The position numbers were made by a program, and so were the translations under genes. The notes under the pieces were generated by a model. That model searched no databases and had not been told where the DNA came from. It saw only the letters and a program-made list of their open reading frames with translations. DNA of 64,000 nucleotides from Psychrobacter sp. JCM 18900 (GTDB taxonomy: Bacteria > Pseudomonadota > Gammaproteobacteria > Pseudomonadales > Moraxellaceae), in assembly GCF_904846625.1 (NCBI RefSeq), contig NZ_CAJHBL010000005.1, forward strand, positions 186,001 to 250,000. The letters are read 5' to 3'. This document shows, piece by piece, positions 53,873 to 63,871 of this stretch (positions are counted from its first letter, which is position 1; each line of letters begins with the position of its first letter).

Positions 53873-54787
53873 TTACCTTAACACCTGCTCTACCCGTTCA
53901 ATCAAGTATTCTTTGACCGCATTAAACAGTGGATCGATTAAGCGCCGTTCTGGACAAATCAAATATAGTGGATAGTTGGCCACTTGCCAGCCGTCCAACT
54001 CTACCTCAACCAGTCTCCCTGCCTTTAAATCGCCGGCGATATCTAACTGAGACTTTAATGCGATGCCTTTACCCGCGACTGCCCAGCGGCGTACAACGTC
54101 ACCGTCTTTACTTCTGCGATTGCCATCCACGGCCACACGTTTAGTCTTTCCAGCTTTCTCAAAAGTCCACTCGCTCAAATACTTTTCATCATGACCCAAA
54201 CGTAAGCAATTATGCTGCGATAAATCTTCCGGCATTTTTGGGATACTAATATCCTTATCAATTTTGCTCAAATACTCCTTTGACGCACATAATATAGGAC
54301 GATTATTCAACACTATGGGTAATGCGACCAGTGATGAGTCTTTGGGTGCGCCGTAACGTAGTGCCAAATCAATCTGCTGACCGTACAAGTCCACATAGCT
54401 GTCAGACATATGTAGCTGCACCGTCACTTTTGGGTGAATGTCTATAAAATCGTCCAACCAAGGCAAAATTAGGTTTCGACCCAAATCTGATGATGCCGAC
54501 AGCCGAATTGTACCCGTCAGCTCAGCATCATTGTCATGTAGTCCTGCATAAGCATTGTCTAAGATAGCCACCGCATCTCGGCAATGCTTTAAATATTGTT
54601 CACCCTTGCTAGTTAAACGCAGCCTACGAGTAGAGCGAACAAACAACACCGTCTCAATTTCCGCTTCTAATCGCTTGACCGCTGCACTCACAACGGCAGG
54701 CGATAGATCTAAGTGCCGAGCACAGGCAGATAGGCTACCCAAGCGAGCGGTCTCAATAAAAATACGTAGATCCTGCAAATTTTTCAT
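53873..54787 (-). CDS. LysR-family regulator
   Basis: A 304-residue LysR protein. The helix-turn-helix is GSLSACARHLDLSPAVVSAAVKRLEAEI. ATG 54787 is 7 nt from GAAGG and is chosen over upstream TTG and ATG codons. It is divergent from a 2-oxoglutarate oxygenase gene 175 bp away, its likely target. It ends convergent with the pqq operon, with no clear terminator between them. Confidence 0.85.
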   Translation of the reverse strand: MKNLQDLRIFIETARLGSLSACARHLDLSPAVVSAAVKRLEAEIETVLFVRSTRRLRLTSKGEQYLKHCRDAVAILDNAYAGLHDNDAELTGTIRLSASSDLGRNLILPWLDDFIDIHPKVTVQLHMSDSYVDLYGQQIDLALRYGAPKDSSLVALPIVLNNRPILCASKEYLSKIDKDISIPKMPEDLSQHNCLRLGHDEKYLSEWTFEKAGKTKRVAVDGNRRSKDGDVVRRWAVAGKGIALKSQLDIAGDLKAGRLVEVELDGWQVANYPLYLICPERRLIDPLFNAVKEYLIERVEQVLR

Positions 54788-54962
54788 CGTCATGCCTTCG
54801 TTCAATTAACGTCTAACTTAGCAACAACCATCGCTTGCTGCTGCTAGCCTCATTATTATATAAAAATTATTGAAACTGTTTCTCTAAACCTGCTGATTAT
54901 CAAAATCATTAATTATAGTAGCATGCACCTATAAGATTTACTCACACATTTGGAGATACACG

Positions 54963-55937
54963 ATGGATACTATAATACGGCCTACGAGCACACAGGATAC
55001 TCAACACCATAGCCACCATGATGGAGATAATCAACAAAGCGCACTACAGCAAGCACGCAACTTACCACTACCTTCAAAATCAGACATGCTTAGACGTGCA
55101 CCATCGGTAGAGCATTTTTGGCATCAAAACAGCCAGTTACTAGAGCAAGCATGGGCAGAGTGGGAAACCACTGAGCATGACTTGCCTGTACTCGATGATG
55201 CATTATTTGATCCAACTTTACGTGATGCAGTGACGCAAGCATGGCGCACTCCTTCTACGGAGACGGCTGTTAAAAATTTATGGCAAGAGATACTACCTGA
55301 CGTATATCAGGGGCAATTCTTTGACCCAGCACAACTATCAACACTGCGCCGTTATCTGCAAGCAATCGCAGACGCTAACATTCCTGTACGTCCTCCTTAC
55401 GGTATCGCATTGAACAGTAATGGGGCCATGCTAGATGCGCGCTCGCTAGGCTATCTGGCCACCCCTAATTTTCAGGCGTTTTATCATAGAGTCATGAATC
55501 AATATATGCGCCCTATCGCTCGGTTATTATTTGCCAATGTTTATGGCTATGACACTCAGACCTTTGGGTTCTCGATTCAATACCAGCCGACAGGCGACAC
55601 ATCGCTACAACTTCATACCGATGCTTCAGCGGTGACTATGAATATTAACCTAAATCTGCCAGGCGAAGACTTTACTGGATCAGAAGTTGACTTTGTCGAT
55701 CGCCATTTAGGGCAAACCAAACGTGCCATTTTTAAACCTGGCATGGCGATTATTCATAGAGGCTCGGTGCCACACGCCGCACATCCAATCACTAGTGGCA
55801 AACGTACCAATATGGTGCTTTGGCTGTATGGCGATAATATGCAAGTACCACGAGGAGTTGGGCTTAATAGTCATATTGATGCCAATCAACGTTGGACTGC
55901 TACGCACAGTCAGCCTGATAATTTCGCGCCGTTTTAA
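54963..55937 (+). CDS. 2-oxoglutarate/Fe(II)-dependent oxygenase
   Basis: A 324-residue protein. The C-terminal half has the double-stranded beta-helix metal site H218-x-D220 (LQLHTDAS) and H271 or H274 followed by R281 (VPHAAHPITSGKRTN), the Arg being the 2-oxoglutarate ligand. The N-terminal 20 residues are His/Asp-rich. Such enzymes hydroxylate small molecules or proteins. The substrate is unknown. GGAG lies 8 nt before the ATG. It is divergent from a LysR gene, which suggests substrate-induced expression. Confidence 0.78.
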   Translation: MDTIIRPTSTQDTQHHSHHDGDNQQSALQQARNLPLPSKSDMLRRAPSVEHFWHQNSQLLEQAWAEWETTEHDLPVLDDALFDPTLRDAVTQAWRTPSTETAVKNLWQEILPDVYQGQFFDPAQLSTLRRYLQAIADANIPVRPPYGIALNSNGAMLDARSLGYLATPNFQAFYHRVMNQYMRPIARLLFANVYGYDTQTFGFSIQYQPTGDTSLQLHTDASAVTMNINLNLPGEDFTGSEVDFVDRHLGQTKRAIFKPGMAIIHRGSVPHAAHPITSGKRTNMVLWLYGDNMQVPRGVGLNSHIDANQRWTATHSQPDNFAPF

Positions 55938-56241
55938 GATGAGCTTATGCGTTTAATGGATTTATCAATTGATAAAGTACCTTCATTATACGTCCTAATA
56001 TAGCTAATAAATAACCTTTAAACAGATTAGAAACGCCATATTCTCAAAATAATATTGAAAGTGTTTTCTCTTGTAGCTAGTGGTTCTAATGTATGAACTT
56101 TACTATTATGAGTCATCGCTAGGACGGGCTAATCATTCAACTTATCTATGCACGAATAAGGATTGAGTGGCACCGTTTGTTAAATCCGTTTGTATTACCA
56201 GCTGACTAAAAAAATGAAACTTACTTTACTTAAGGACAATC
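55938..56241. other. Intergenic region without clear features
   Basis: A 304-bp gap between the oxygenase and nitroreductase genes. A stretch near 56042-56065 (ATATTGAAAGTGTTTTCTC) resembles one near 22080-22100, but no gene, strong hairpin or repeat family can be supported. Confidence 0.4.
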
Positions 56242-56898
56242 ATGAAAACCATTAATGAAGCGCTAAACTGGCGTTACAGTACCAAAGTATTTGATGCCAA
56301 TAAAAAGATATCTGCTGAAGATTTTGTGCAGATCAAAGACATGCTACAAATGAGTCCATCAAGCACCAATATTCAACCATGGAGCTTTGTCATTGCAGAT
56401 GATGACGCAGGCAAAGCACGCATTGCCAAAAGCACGCAAGGCGCCTTTCATTTTAATACACCTAAAGTCCTAGATGCCTCACACGTGGTGGTTTTCTGTA
56501 CTCGTATTCATGCCGACGATGAATACATGCAGGCGGTGTTAGAAAAAGAAGATCAAGATGGTCGCTATGCGCAGTCAGAACTCAAAGCACAGATGCATCA
56601 AGGTCGCCAATTGTTCTTAGATATGCATCGATTCGATACCAAAGATGAGCCACATTGGCTTGCCAAACAGGTATATCTCAACATGGGCGGGGTACTATTG
56701 GGCAGCGCGCTTTTGGGTATTGATACCGTCCCTATGGAAGGGGTTGATTTACAGGCGCTTGATACGGAGTTCGACTTACGTAGCAAAGGATATTCTGCTG
56801 TGGCAGTGGTATCGTTTGGCTACCGCAGCGATGATGACTTTAATGCCAAAATACCTAAATCACGCTTGAGTGAAGAAACTATTTTTATTAAGGCTTAA
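56242..56898 (+). CDS. NAD(P)H-dependent nitroreductase (NfsB type)
   Basis: A 218-residue flavoprotein of the oxygen-insensitive nitroreductase family, normal for NfsB. The FMN site includes NWRYSTKVFD (Arg and Ser at the N-terminus) and MSPSSTNIQPWSFVIADD. The C-terminal SKGYSAVAVVSFGYRSDDD completes it. It reduces nitro compounds, quinones or flavin. AAGGA lies 6 nt before the ATG. It is monocistronic as far as can be seen. Confidence 0.9.
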   Translation: MKTINEALNWRYSTKVFDANKKISAEDFVQIKDMLQMSPSSTNIQPWSFVIADDDAGKARIAKSTQGAFHFNTPKVLDASHVVVFCTRIHADDEYMQAVLEKEDQDGRYAQSELKAQMHQGRQLFLDMHRFDTKDEPHWLAKQVYLNMGGVLLGSALLGIDTVPMEGVDLQALDTEFDLRSKGYSAVAVVSFGYRSDDDFNAKIPKSRLSEETIFIKA

Positions 56899-57066
56899 GC
56901 AATCATTAGGGTCTAAACATTATCAAATGGTCAATAAGCATAATTTTAACGTTGCTATTGGCCGTTTGAGTTTCTGCTATAGATTTTCTGACGTTTTTTG
57001 ATAATATTTCTTATTAATTTACTGTGTTGCTTTTAAAATAAACATAAATAATAACTGGAGCCGACG

Positions 57067-57456
57067 ATGAATTTGGCAAACAATAAAAAGAATGCTATCG
57101 CGTTCTATCAGACCGCTTACGAGGGTAATCCACAAAGAGCCGTCGCTGATTATGTGGGCGATGATTATATTCAACACAATCCCGCCGTAGCCAATGGTAA
57201 ATCAGGATTTATTGAATACTTTGAACGGATGCAAGCACAGTATCCGAATAAGTCAATTGAGTTTGTACGTTGTATCGCTGAAGATGACTTAGTCTCATTG
57301 CATACCCATCAAGTCTGGCATAATGAAGATAAAACCATCGATGAATTCGTGACGATGGATTTCTTTCGATTTGATGATAGTGGGAAAATTGTCGAGCATT
57401 GGGATTCTATCCAACAAATACCAAAAGATTCTGCTAATGATCAAACCATGTATTAG
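57067..57456 (+). CDS. SnoaL-like (NTF2-fold) protein
   Basis: A 129-residue SnoaL/polyketide-cyclase-like protein. The blocks DYVGDDYIQHNPAVANGKSG, LVSLHTHQVW and VTMDFFRFDDSGKIVEHWDS are those of the predicted SnoaL-like aldol-condensation group. These small barrels bind hydrophobic ligands; the role is unknown. TGGAG lies 7 nt before the ATG. It is convergent with a LysR gene. Confidence 0.82.
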   Translation: MNLANNKKNAIAFYQTAYEGNPQRAVADYVGDDYIQHNPAVANGKSGFIEYFERMQAQYPNKSIEFVRCIAEDDLVSLHTHQVWHNEDKTIDEFVTMDFFRFDDSGKIVEHWDSIQQIPKDSANDQTMY

Positions 57457-57626
57457 TTCATATATATAGAGAGGTGACAACCCCTTTTATGCGTAATCAG
57501 ACTGTGCATAATCTACGCCTTTAATCCTTAATCATAGTAGTAATAGAGACCTATTGGCTAACGTTAACATTGGAGCCGTCGTAAGATATTTCCTATCTAT
57601 TAATATCCTAGTTTATGAGTTTCTTG

Positions 57627-58520
57627 CTACCAATAAGGCGAACGCTTTATTTCTTCGGCAAGAAAATCAATAAACTTTCTTTGTAGTGGTGTCACCTGCT
57701 TTCGATTGGCATAAACTACATAAACACCCAAGGTCTTGGGTTTCCATTCAGGCAATAACTCAATAAGTTGTCCAGATGCAATCAAAGATTTGACTGCGCC
57801 AGATGGCTGTAAGCTGATCCCGTGTCCGCGCAACGTGGCAGAGAGCAAGACTTCAGAGATATTGGCGCTGATATTGCCAGAGATAGGAACAGACTCTGGA
57901 CCATTTGGCCCATCAAACACCCATGCCGACCGTCCAAAATACGCAAACGATAGACAGTTGTGATGTACAAGCGACTGTACGTCTGTAGGTCTGCTACGCC
58001 TTTGTAAATATTCAGGTGCAGCGCATACGATAGAGTGGCACTCACCGATACGTCTGGCAACGACATTTGGCTCCAAGTCATTGGTGATACGAATCGCCAA
58101 GTCAATACGGGCATCAACTAAATTGACCGAATCATCAGTGGTAAGAATATCAATTGCTGTTTGCGGCCAGTGAGAAACAAAGCGACCAACCACATCCATC
58201 AAAAGGCTATCAATCAGCGAAAAGCCGGCAGTGATTCGCAGCTGACCTTTTAGCTCCAAAGTGTTTTGATTGCGTATCTGATCCAACGAGTCAGTCAATC
58301 CAAGCAACTGATATGCTACCTCAAGCGTCTGCTCACCAGGTGCAGTGAGGCTCAGACTTCTAGTCGTGCGATGTAATAAGCGCACATCCATCCAGCTCTC
58401 AAGCTCTGTCAGATAGCGCGTTACCTTAGCTCTAGACATGTCTAAATTGTCCGCGGCACGGCTCAAGCTACCTTGTTCAACGATAGTAACAAACACCTGC
58501 AACGCGGTCAGCCTATCCAT
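57627..58520 (-). CDS. LysR-family regulator
   Basis: A 297-residue LysR protein of the CrgA-like group. The helix-turn-helix is GSLSRAADNLDMSRAKVTRYLTELESWM, and the effector domain starts at GQLRITAGFSLIDSLLMDVV. AAGGA lies 7 nt before ATG 58520. It is divergent from an exported metallo-beta-lactamase-fold protein 147 bp away, its probable target. Confidence 0.87.
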   Translation of the reverse strand: MDRLTALQVFVTIVEQGSLSRAADNLDMSRAKVTRYLTELESWMDVRLLHRTTRSLSLTAPGEQTLEVAYQLLGLTDSLDQIRNQNTLELKGQLRITAGFSLIDSLLMDVVGRFVSHWPQTAIDILTTDDSVNLVDARIDLAIRITNDLEPNVVARRIGECHSIVCAAPEYLQRRSRPTDVQSLVHHNCLSFAYFGRSAWVFDGPNGPESVPISGNISANISEVLLSATLRGHGISLQPSGAVKSLIASGQLIELLPEWKPKTLGVYVVYANRKQVTPLQRKFIDFLAEEIKRSPYW

Positions 58521-58667
58521 CTCTTCATCCTTATTTGCGCGAAAACTGAAACAGTAAATGCCAAATTATAGCGTATTTAAACGAAATACAATCGAATAGA
58601 ATAGCCACTAACAACGAATACCACCATTAACGTGGTCTATTTACTCAAACGAAAATATAGGTGAATT

Positions 58668-59543
58668 ATGAAAAAATTAATGACAGCTTCTATGGCGGCC
58701 AGTGTGCTACTGCTTGCAACCCAAGTAAACGCAGCCGATCTACAACTGCAAGCATATAGACCTGATCAAAATGCTATTTTCCCAGTGACCTCTGTGCTGG
58801 CAAGTGGCCAGAAAGATGCTATCTTGTTCGATGCACAGTTTAGTGTCAAAGACGGTGAGGCATTGGTTGATATGATCAAAAAAAGCAATAAAGACCTAAA
58901 AATGATTTATATCACGGCAGGCGATCCAGATTACTATTTCGGTCTTCAGCCTTTAGTCAAGGCCTTCCCTAATGTGAAGGTTATGTCTAGCCCTTCTATT
59001 ATTGAACACATTGAGGCGACTAAAGATGCAAAATTAAAGCATTGGGGCCCAATCCTTGGTAAACATGCGCCTACCAAGATCACAGTACCGCAAACACTTG
59101 ATCAGTCCACATTGACCTTAGAAGGTCACAAAATCGAAATCAAAGAGATGGGAACCCATCAAGCATATATGTGGGTACCAGAGTCAAAAACCGTTTTCGG
59201 CGGTGTGTCAGTAACATCAGGTATGCATGTGTGGACTGCTGATACCCAAACTAAAGAAGCTCGTAGCGAGTGGATGCAATCATTGGAACACATGAAGCAA
59301 TTAAAGCCAAACCTTGTGATACCAGGTCACTATTCAGGCAACCTACTCAAAAAAGACTATGCTGTTGATTTTACCCTCAGTTATCTAAAAACCTTTGAGA
59401 AAGCACTGGATGAGGCAAAAAAGCAAGACTCCAAGAAATCAGAAAAAGTGATTTCTACCATGGAAGTAGCTTATCCCGCGTTATCTGGGGATACTAGTTT
59501 ACAAATAGGCAGTAAAGTAAATACAGGTGAAATGAAGTGGTAA
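58668..59543 (+). CDS. Exported metallo-beta-lactamase-fold protein with a degenerate metal site
   Basis: A 291-residue protein with a signal peptide (MKKLMTASMAASVLLLATQV ending NA). The fold is recognisable from SVLASGQKDAILFDAQF, YITAGDPDYYFGLQPLVKAFP and LVIPGHYSG. The usual T-H-x-H-x-D-H motif is replaced by T83-A-G-D-P-D88-Y: all three histidines are lost and only the Asp is kept. The protein may therefore bind metal poorly or act without it. GNAT and LysR genes flank it. Confidence 0.78.
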   Translation: MKKLMTASMAASVLLLATQVNAADLQLQAYRPDQNAIFPVTSVLASGQKDAILFDAQFSVKDGEALVDMIKKSNKDLKMIYITAGDPDYYFGLQPLVKAFPNVKVMSSPSIIEHIEATKDAKLKHWGPILGKHAPTKITVPQTLDQSTLTLEGHKIEIKEMGTHQAYMWVPESKTVFGGVSVTSGMHVWTADTQTKEARSEWMQSLEHMKQLKPNLVIPGHYSGNLLKKDYAVDFTLSYLKTFEKALDEAKKQDSKKSEKVISTMEVAYPALSGDTSLQIGSKVNTGEMKW

Positions 59544-59676
59544 ATACGGACTATTAGATAAAAAGAATTATACTTTGCTAAGTCTGTTAGCGAAATACGA
59601 GTGTCAAAATGCTGGCGTATGAATGCTTGGTCAATCAGCATACGCTAGCACTTTTAATGATAAATGAGAGTAACTA

Positions 59677-60291
59677 ATGACAATACAGTATCGTCGTGCT
59701 ACGCCTGAAGACTTTACAGCCATTGTCGACCTTTTTGTCGTCAATATGAATTTGAGTGTATTTACTACTGCAACAGATAAGCAGGTTCTAAAGCAACTGG
59801 CTACCCTATTTCTTGCGAAAGACTGTCATCATGCTACTTTTATACAAGTTGCAGAATATGATGACGTCATTTGTGGTGTGGTGATAGGGGTCACTAAACA
59901 AGATTCATACAAGGCATTACGATTCGATGATAAGACTATTATTGAACAGATAGAACACAAGCTGGGTCTATCTGAACAAGGACAACAGGTATTAATTGAT
60001 TTACAGAAAAAAGAGACAGCTAGTACGAAACGAAAGACAGTCAATTTTGATAGCGAATTACAGTTCTTCTGTGTAGACCCAAACTATCGTCGTCACCGTA
60101 TCGGAGCGGAGCTAATTCAGGCATTTGAGACTTATCTCGTGGCACAGGGCGTAACCACGTATGCACTACATACAGACACCCTGTGCACTTATCAGTACTA
60201 CGATAATAATGGCTATCAGCGTGTTGATGAGTATCCCAACCATCTAAACCCGCAGATAATGCACTATACCTATGTCAAATCTTTATCTTAA
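59677..60291 (+). CDS. GNAT-family N-acetyltransferase
   Basis: A 204-residue acetyltransferase. The acetyl-CoA motif A is FFCVDPNYRRHRIGAELIQAFE near residue 130, followed by GVTTYALHTDTLCTYQYYDNNGYQRVDEY, the usual motif B. The N-terminus IQYRRATPEDFTAIVDLF is standard for the family. The acceptor is unknown. GAG sits 7 nt before ATG 59677. It is convergent with dddP, with 20 bp between the stop codons. Confidence 0.85.
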   Translation: MTIQYRRATPEDFTAIVDLFVVNMNLSVFTTATDKQVLKQLATLFLAKDCHHATFIQVAEYDDVICGVVIGVTKQDSYKALRFDDKTIIEQIEHKLGLSEQGQQVLIDLQKKETASTKRKTVNFDSELQFFCVDPNYRRHRIGAELIQAFETYLVAQGVTTYALHTDTLCTYQYYDNNGYQRVDEYPNHLNPQIMHYTYVKSLS

Positions 60292-60311
60292 CAAGCTTGT
60301 ATAGACTATCT

Positions 60312-61661
60312 TTAATTAGCCAATAAAGCAGCTTCGAAAGGATAGTTAGTAAGGTTTTCAAACCCAGTGTCTGTAATAATGATTTGATCTTCAAGTTTGA
60401 CACCATTTTTACCACCAACTCGACCTACATACGCTTCAACGCAGAGTGCCATGCCCGGCTCCAACACACCACTATAGCCATGGCATTCAAGGTCTTCGGG
60501 GTAACGAATAGACGGATACTCATCACAAAGACCAACGCCATGCATCATCACACCATATCTTTGCGCTCTATATTCTTCAGGCAGTAACAAACCAGATTTT
60601 GTCACCTCTTCAAATGTCATTCCTGGTTTTAATATAGTCATGTTGTGTTGGATATGTTCATAAGCTACCTGATAGAGATGCTTTTGCTCTGCACTTGGCA
60701 AGCTCTCTCCAATCATCCAAGTTCGAGACAAGTCTGCACACATTCCATAAGGGCCAATCAGATCTGTATCGAATGCAAGTAACTCGCCTTCCTTCACAAC
60801 TCGAGGGCCACTTTCTTGAAACCAAGGATTGGTTCTCGGCCCTGAAGAAAGAATTCGACATTCTATCCACTCACCACCTCGACGAATATTTTCCGCATGA
60901 AGAATAGACCATATGTCATTCTCAGTGATACCGGGTACTGTTGCTTCTTGCATGCACTTCATCGCAACCTCTGTTGAGGCAATTGAACATCGCATGGCAT
61001 TAATTTCATCTTCGTTCTTAATAGATCGAGCAAACTCCATCACTTCCTGACCATCAAAAACATCGATTCCTAACTGTTTTATCTTATTGAAACCAGCAAT
61101 TTCAATTTTATCGATAGCCAATCTTTTATTGTCTCCAGCATGCTCCTGTAAAATAGATTGAATTTCTGAAGCAAACCTAGAGGCATGTTCGTCAGTTCTA
61201 TCACCGGTTTCAAAGTAGAAGAAAGAAGCGCCTCCTCTGACTTCTTTGATCAAAGGAAGGTGTGCTGATAAGTGCTCACAATTGTGAAAATCCCATAAAA
61301 TAAGATGTCCTGATGCAGATACAAAACAGGCTCTAGAGTGATTGTGGGTTACCCATACCTGCATATTTGTGGAGTCAGTCGCATATCGAATATTAAGAGG
61401 ATCAAATAATAAGATGCCGCCAAGATCTCTTTTCTGTAGTTCTTTTACGATTCTTTGGAGGCGGTATTCGCGCATTCGTGTAAGGTTAGGAGGTGTCAAC
61501 CCCAGCTCAGCCCACTCATTGAAAGCAAGATCTGTTGGACCTATCTCGACACGGTCATTATCGTTCAGAGAGCCGTCAGCTTTAAACGCGCCACCTCGAC
61601 GCCGTGAAGGATCGATTTTTCGATTTGAAGATGTGACTGAAAATGTGGTTATATTGCTCAT
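60312..61661 (-). CDS. dddP: DddP-type dimethylsulfoniopropionate (DMSP) lyase
   Basis: A 449-residue M24-peptidase-like protein. RKIDPSRRRGG, NDNDRVEIGPTDLAFNEWAE and FDPLNIRYATDSTNMQVW match the N-terminal domain of DddP as I recall it from Roseovarius and Ruegeria. The metal and catalytic residues D298, D300, D310, H374, E409 and E424 lie at a constant offset of +3 from those described for Ruegeria DddP (D295, D297, D307, H371, E406, E421), and the proposed catalytic base is at D380. DddP cleaves DMSP to acrylate and dimethyl sulfide. A creatinase or prolidase function is less likely. A LysR/EamA pair lies just upstream. Confidence 0.88.
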   Translation of the reverse strand: MSNITTFSVTSSNRKIDPSRRRGGAFKADGSLNDNDRVEIGPTDLAFNEWAELGLTPPNLTRMREYRLQRIVKELQKRDLGGILLFDPLNIRYATDSTNMQVWVTHNHSRACFVSASGHLILWDFHNCEHLSAHLPLIKEVRGGASFFYFETGDRTDEHASRFASEIQSILQEHAGDNKRLAIDKIEIAGFNKIKQLGIDVFDGQEVMEFARSIKNEDEINAMRCSIASTEVAMKCMQEATVPGITENDIWSILHAENIRRGGEWIECRILSSGPRTNPWFQESGPRVVKEGELLAFDTDLIGPYGMCADLSRTWMIGESLPSAEQKHLYQVAYEHIQHNMTILKPGMTFEEVTKSGLLLPEEYRAQRYGVMMHGVGLCDEYPSIRYPEDLECHGYSGVLEPGMALCVEAYVGRVGGKNGVKLEDQIIITDTGFENLTNYPFEAALLAN

Positions 61662-61858
61662 TATTTGGCCTGCCTATAGTAATAACTTCAACAAACAAGA
61701 GCTCTCTTAAAGACTAAAGCCTTGCCTGAATGGTTGTATCTATAGTAATTTGCCACAAAAAATGAGTATGAAAAAACGATTTAAACACACGAATTCATGA
61801 CATAAATTCATGCGAATATTATTATAGATTCTTTCTCCGCTCTCTCTATTGTAAAACG

Positions 61859-62728
61859 CTATAGAGCTGTTCTTTTATATTTGACAGACTCTCGTGTGGC
61901 GAGCCAAATGAGAGGGATAATAATCAATGCTGAACCTATCAATAAGCTGATATCTGGTATCTCATGGAACCACACGATGCCGATGAACACTGCTCCTAAC
62001 AGACCCGTATATTCTGCACTGGAGATTTTATGTGCTTCCACCGCTCGGTAGACCAGTACGCAGATACCCGCATAGATCAAAATAAACAAATTCGAGCCTG
62101 CTGCTATCCATAGCGCGTACCAACTCAAAGGGGCATTTTCCCAAATAGCCAAACCAAGCCCCAACGGTATTCCGACTAAATTGGTCAAAAACAGTGTTTG
62201 TGCAACGGTATGATTCGAAGGCAATTTACGAACCAATAGATTGTTTGTCGCCATGGTTAAGGCCACGATCAGCGCAAATATAGCACCCATATTAATTTGT
62301 GTTGGTTTTACCACGACAAGAATACCTATAAAGCCTAGTATTGCCACAATGATGCTTGGTGCTGTGAGTCTGTCTTTATAGAACAGAAACCCTAAAGGCA
62401 ACATCAGTAAAGGCGCAGTATAAAAAATCGCATTGACCGTTGCTAGCGGTAGCGCTTGGATAGACAACACCATAAATACCGCGCCAAATAACCAAATATG
62501 CCCACGTACAAAATGCCATTTTACGTTACTAAGTAGCTTGGCTTTTTGGTTGAATAAACAAAACGGTAGCAGCATCAAGACAGCTGTTAGCTGACGCAAT
62601 AGCACAAACTGATAGACCGCTGCGCCATCTGGCAACTCTTTTATCAGCGCATCTGAAAGGACTGCAATCATGTTTCCTGCAACCAACAGTATCATTGCAA
62701 ACCCAACACTCATCTTCGGCATTATCAT
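61859..62728 (-). CDS. EamA-family transporter
   Basis: A 289-residue drug/metabolite transporter with about ten membrane segments in two EamA repeats (MILLVAGNMIAVLSDALIKE...; ALIVALTMATNNLLVRKLPS...). The basic C-terminus (ATRESVKYKR) fits a cytoplasmic tail. It exports or imports small metabolites. AGGT lies 6 nt before ATG 62728, preferred to ATG 62752, which has no ribosome binding site. It is divergent from a LysR gene and upstream of dddP on the same strand, so a link to DMSP products is possible but unproven. Confidence 0.82.
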   Translation of the reverse strand: MIMPKMSVGFAMILLVAGNMIAVLSDALIKELPDGAAVYQFVLLRQLTAVLMLLPFCLFNQKAKLLSNVKWHFVRGHIWLFGAVFMVLSIQALPLATVNAIFYTAPLLMLPLGFLFYKDRLTAPSIIVAILGFIGILVVVKPTQINMGAIFALIVALTMATNNLLVRKLPSNHTVAQTLFLTNLVGIPLGLGLAIWENAPLSWYALWIAAGSNLFILIYAGICVLVYRAVEAHKISSAEYTGLLGAVFIGIVWFHEIPDISLLIGSALIIIPLIWLATRESVKYKRTAL

Positions 62729-62859
62729 GCTTATACCTATCTCAAAATACATAAAATTTTAAATTAAGCCATTTAATCTAATGGTCAGGTAAATAGTATA
62801 TTCGCGTATACTCATGACGTATAATGATATAAAAATGTTTAGTATTAGTTGAACTCATA

Positions 62860-63750
62860 ATGAAACTTCCCCCATTACGTGCCATACAATGCTTTGAATC
62901 TGTAGCAAGGCTCAATAGTTTTTCTAAGGCGGCAGAAAGCCTCAATGTAACGCAAAGTGCCGTGAGTCATCAGGTTCGAACGCTTGAAGAATATCTTGGT
63001 GAAGCGTTGTTTTATAGGCAGGGCCGAACCCTTTCTTTAACAGATATAGGTACTCGCTATTTCACAGAGGTGAATCAATCGCTGAAGGCTCTGTCCAATA
63101 CCAGTCAAGCCATTCGCCATGATAAGCCTGGCCATATTCGCCTAGCGCTGTATAGTTCAGTGGCTGTCAATTGGTTGATTCCGCGGTTAGAAAACTTCCG
63201 CGAACAGCACCCAGAGATTGAGCTGACCTTAAATATGGTGACAGACCAAGACGACTATAATGAGCAATGTTCGGATTGCTTTATTACCGTCAATCCACCA
63301 AAACGTAACGTAGTCAGCAAGCTTTTATTCGCTGAGAAGCTATTCCCTGTCTGTGGCCAAAAGCTTTGGGCAGAAATAAAGGATCAGCCATTGCCTGAGG
63401 CGTTATGGCAACACCCTATACTGTCCGTAAAGTATTCTGACAAAAGTGAAAGTACGGCTAATGATTGGCTAAAATGGTGTAAAGCAGGCGGGTTTGAGCT
63501 GCCAAGCGAGGTAAAGATTAATCAATTTAGCCATGTACTGCTTGCCGCACAGGCTGCACGTTATAACTTAGGTATTACGCTTACCGACAACTATATGATG
63601 CTAGAACAAACACATCAGCAAAATCTTGTCAAAATCCCACTGCATGAATTACTCACTGGCGACAGTTTCTATTTCTTTTATAATGACTTAAAGTCAAATC
63701 AACCAGACATCATTAAATTGAGTCGTTGGTTAGAGTCACAATGTCTTTAA
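62860..63750 (+). CDS. LysR-family regulator (GcvA-like)
   Basis: A 296-residue LysR protein starting MKLPPLRAIQCFESVARLNS, the typical GcvA/TrpI group N-terminus, with helix-turn-helix FSKAAESLNVTQSAVSHQVRTLEEYLGEALF. It is divergent from the EamA transporter gene and probably controls it, and perhaps dddP behind it. The effector is unknown. Confidence 0.87.
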   Translation: MKLPPLRAIQCFESVARLNSFSKAAESLNVTQSAVSHQVRTLEEYLGEALFYRQGRTLSLTDIGTRYFTEVNQSLKALSNTSQAIRHDKPGHIRLALYSSVAVNWLIPRLENFREQHPEIELTLNMVTDQDDYNEQCSDCFITVNPPKRNVVSKLLFAEKLFPVCGQKLWAEIKDQPLPEALWQHPILSVKYSDKSESTANDWLKWCKAGGFELPSEVKINQFSHVLLAAQAARYNLGITLTDNYMMLEQTHQQNLVKIPLHELLTGDSFYFFYNDLKSNQPDIIKLSRWLESQCL

Positions 63751-63871
63751 AAGTGTTTTAAATAGCATTTTAAATAAGTGTTTCTAAAGACCATCATTAA
63801 CGAGTATTACCTATAATTGCGACCATAAACACTGTGAAAGTATCAACCCCCTACGATAAAGAGCAAGACCT

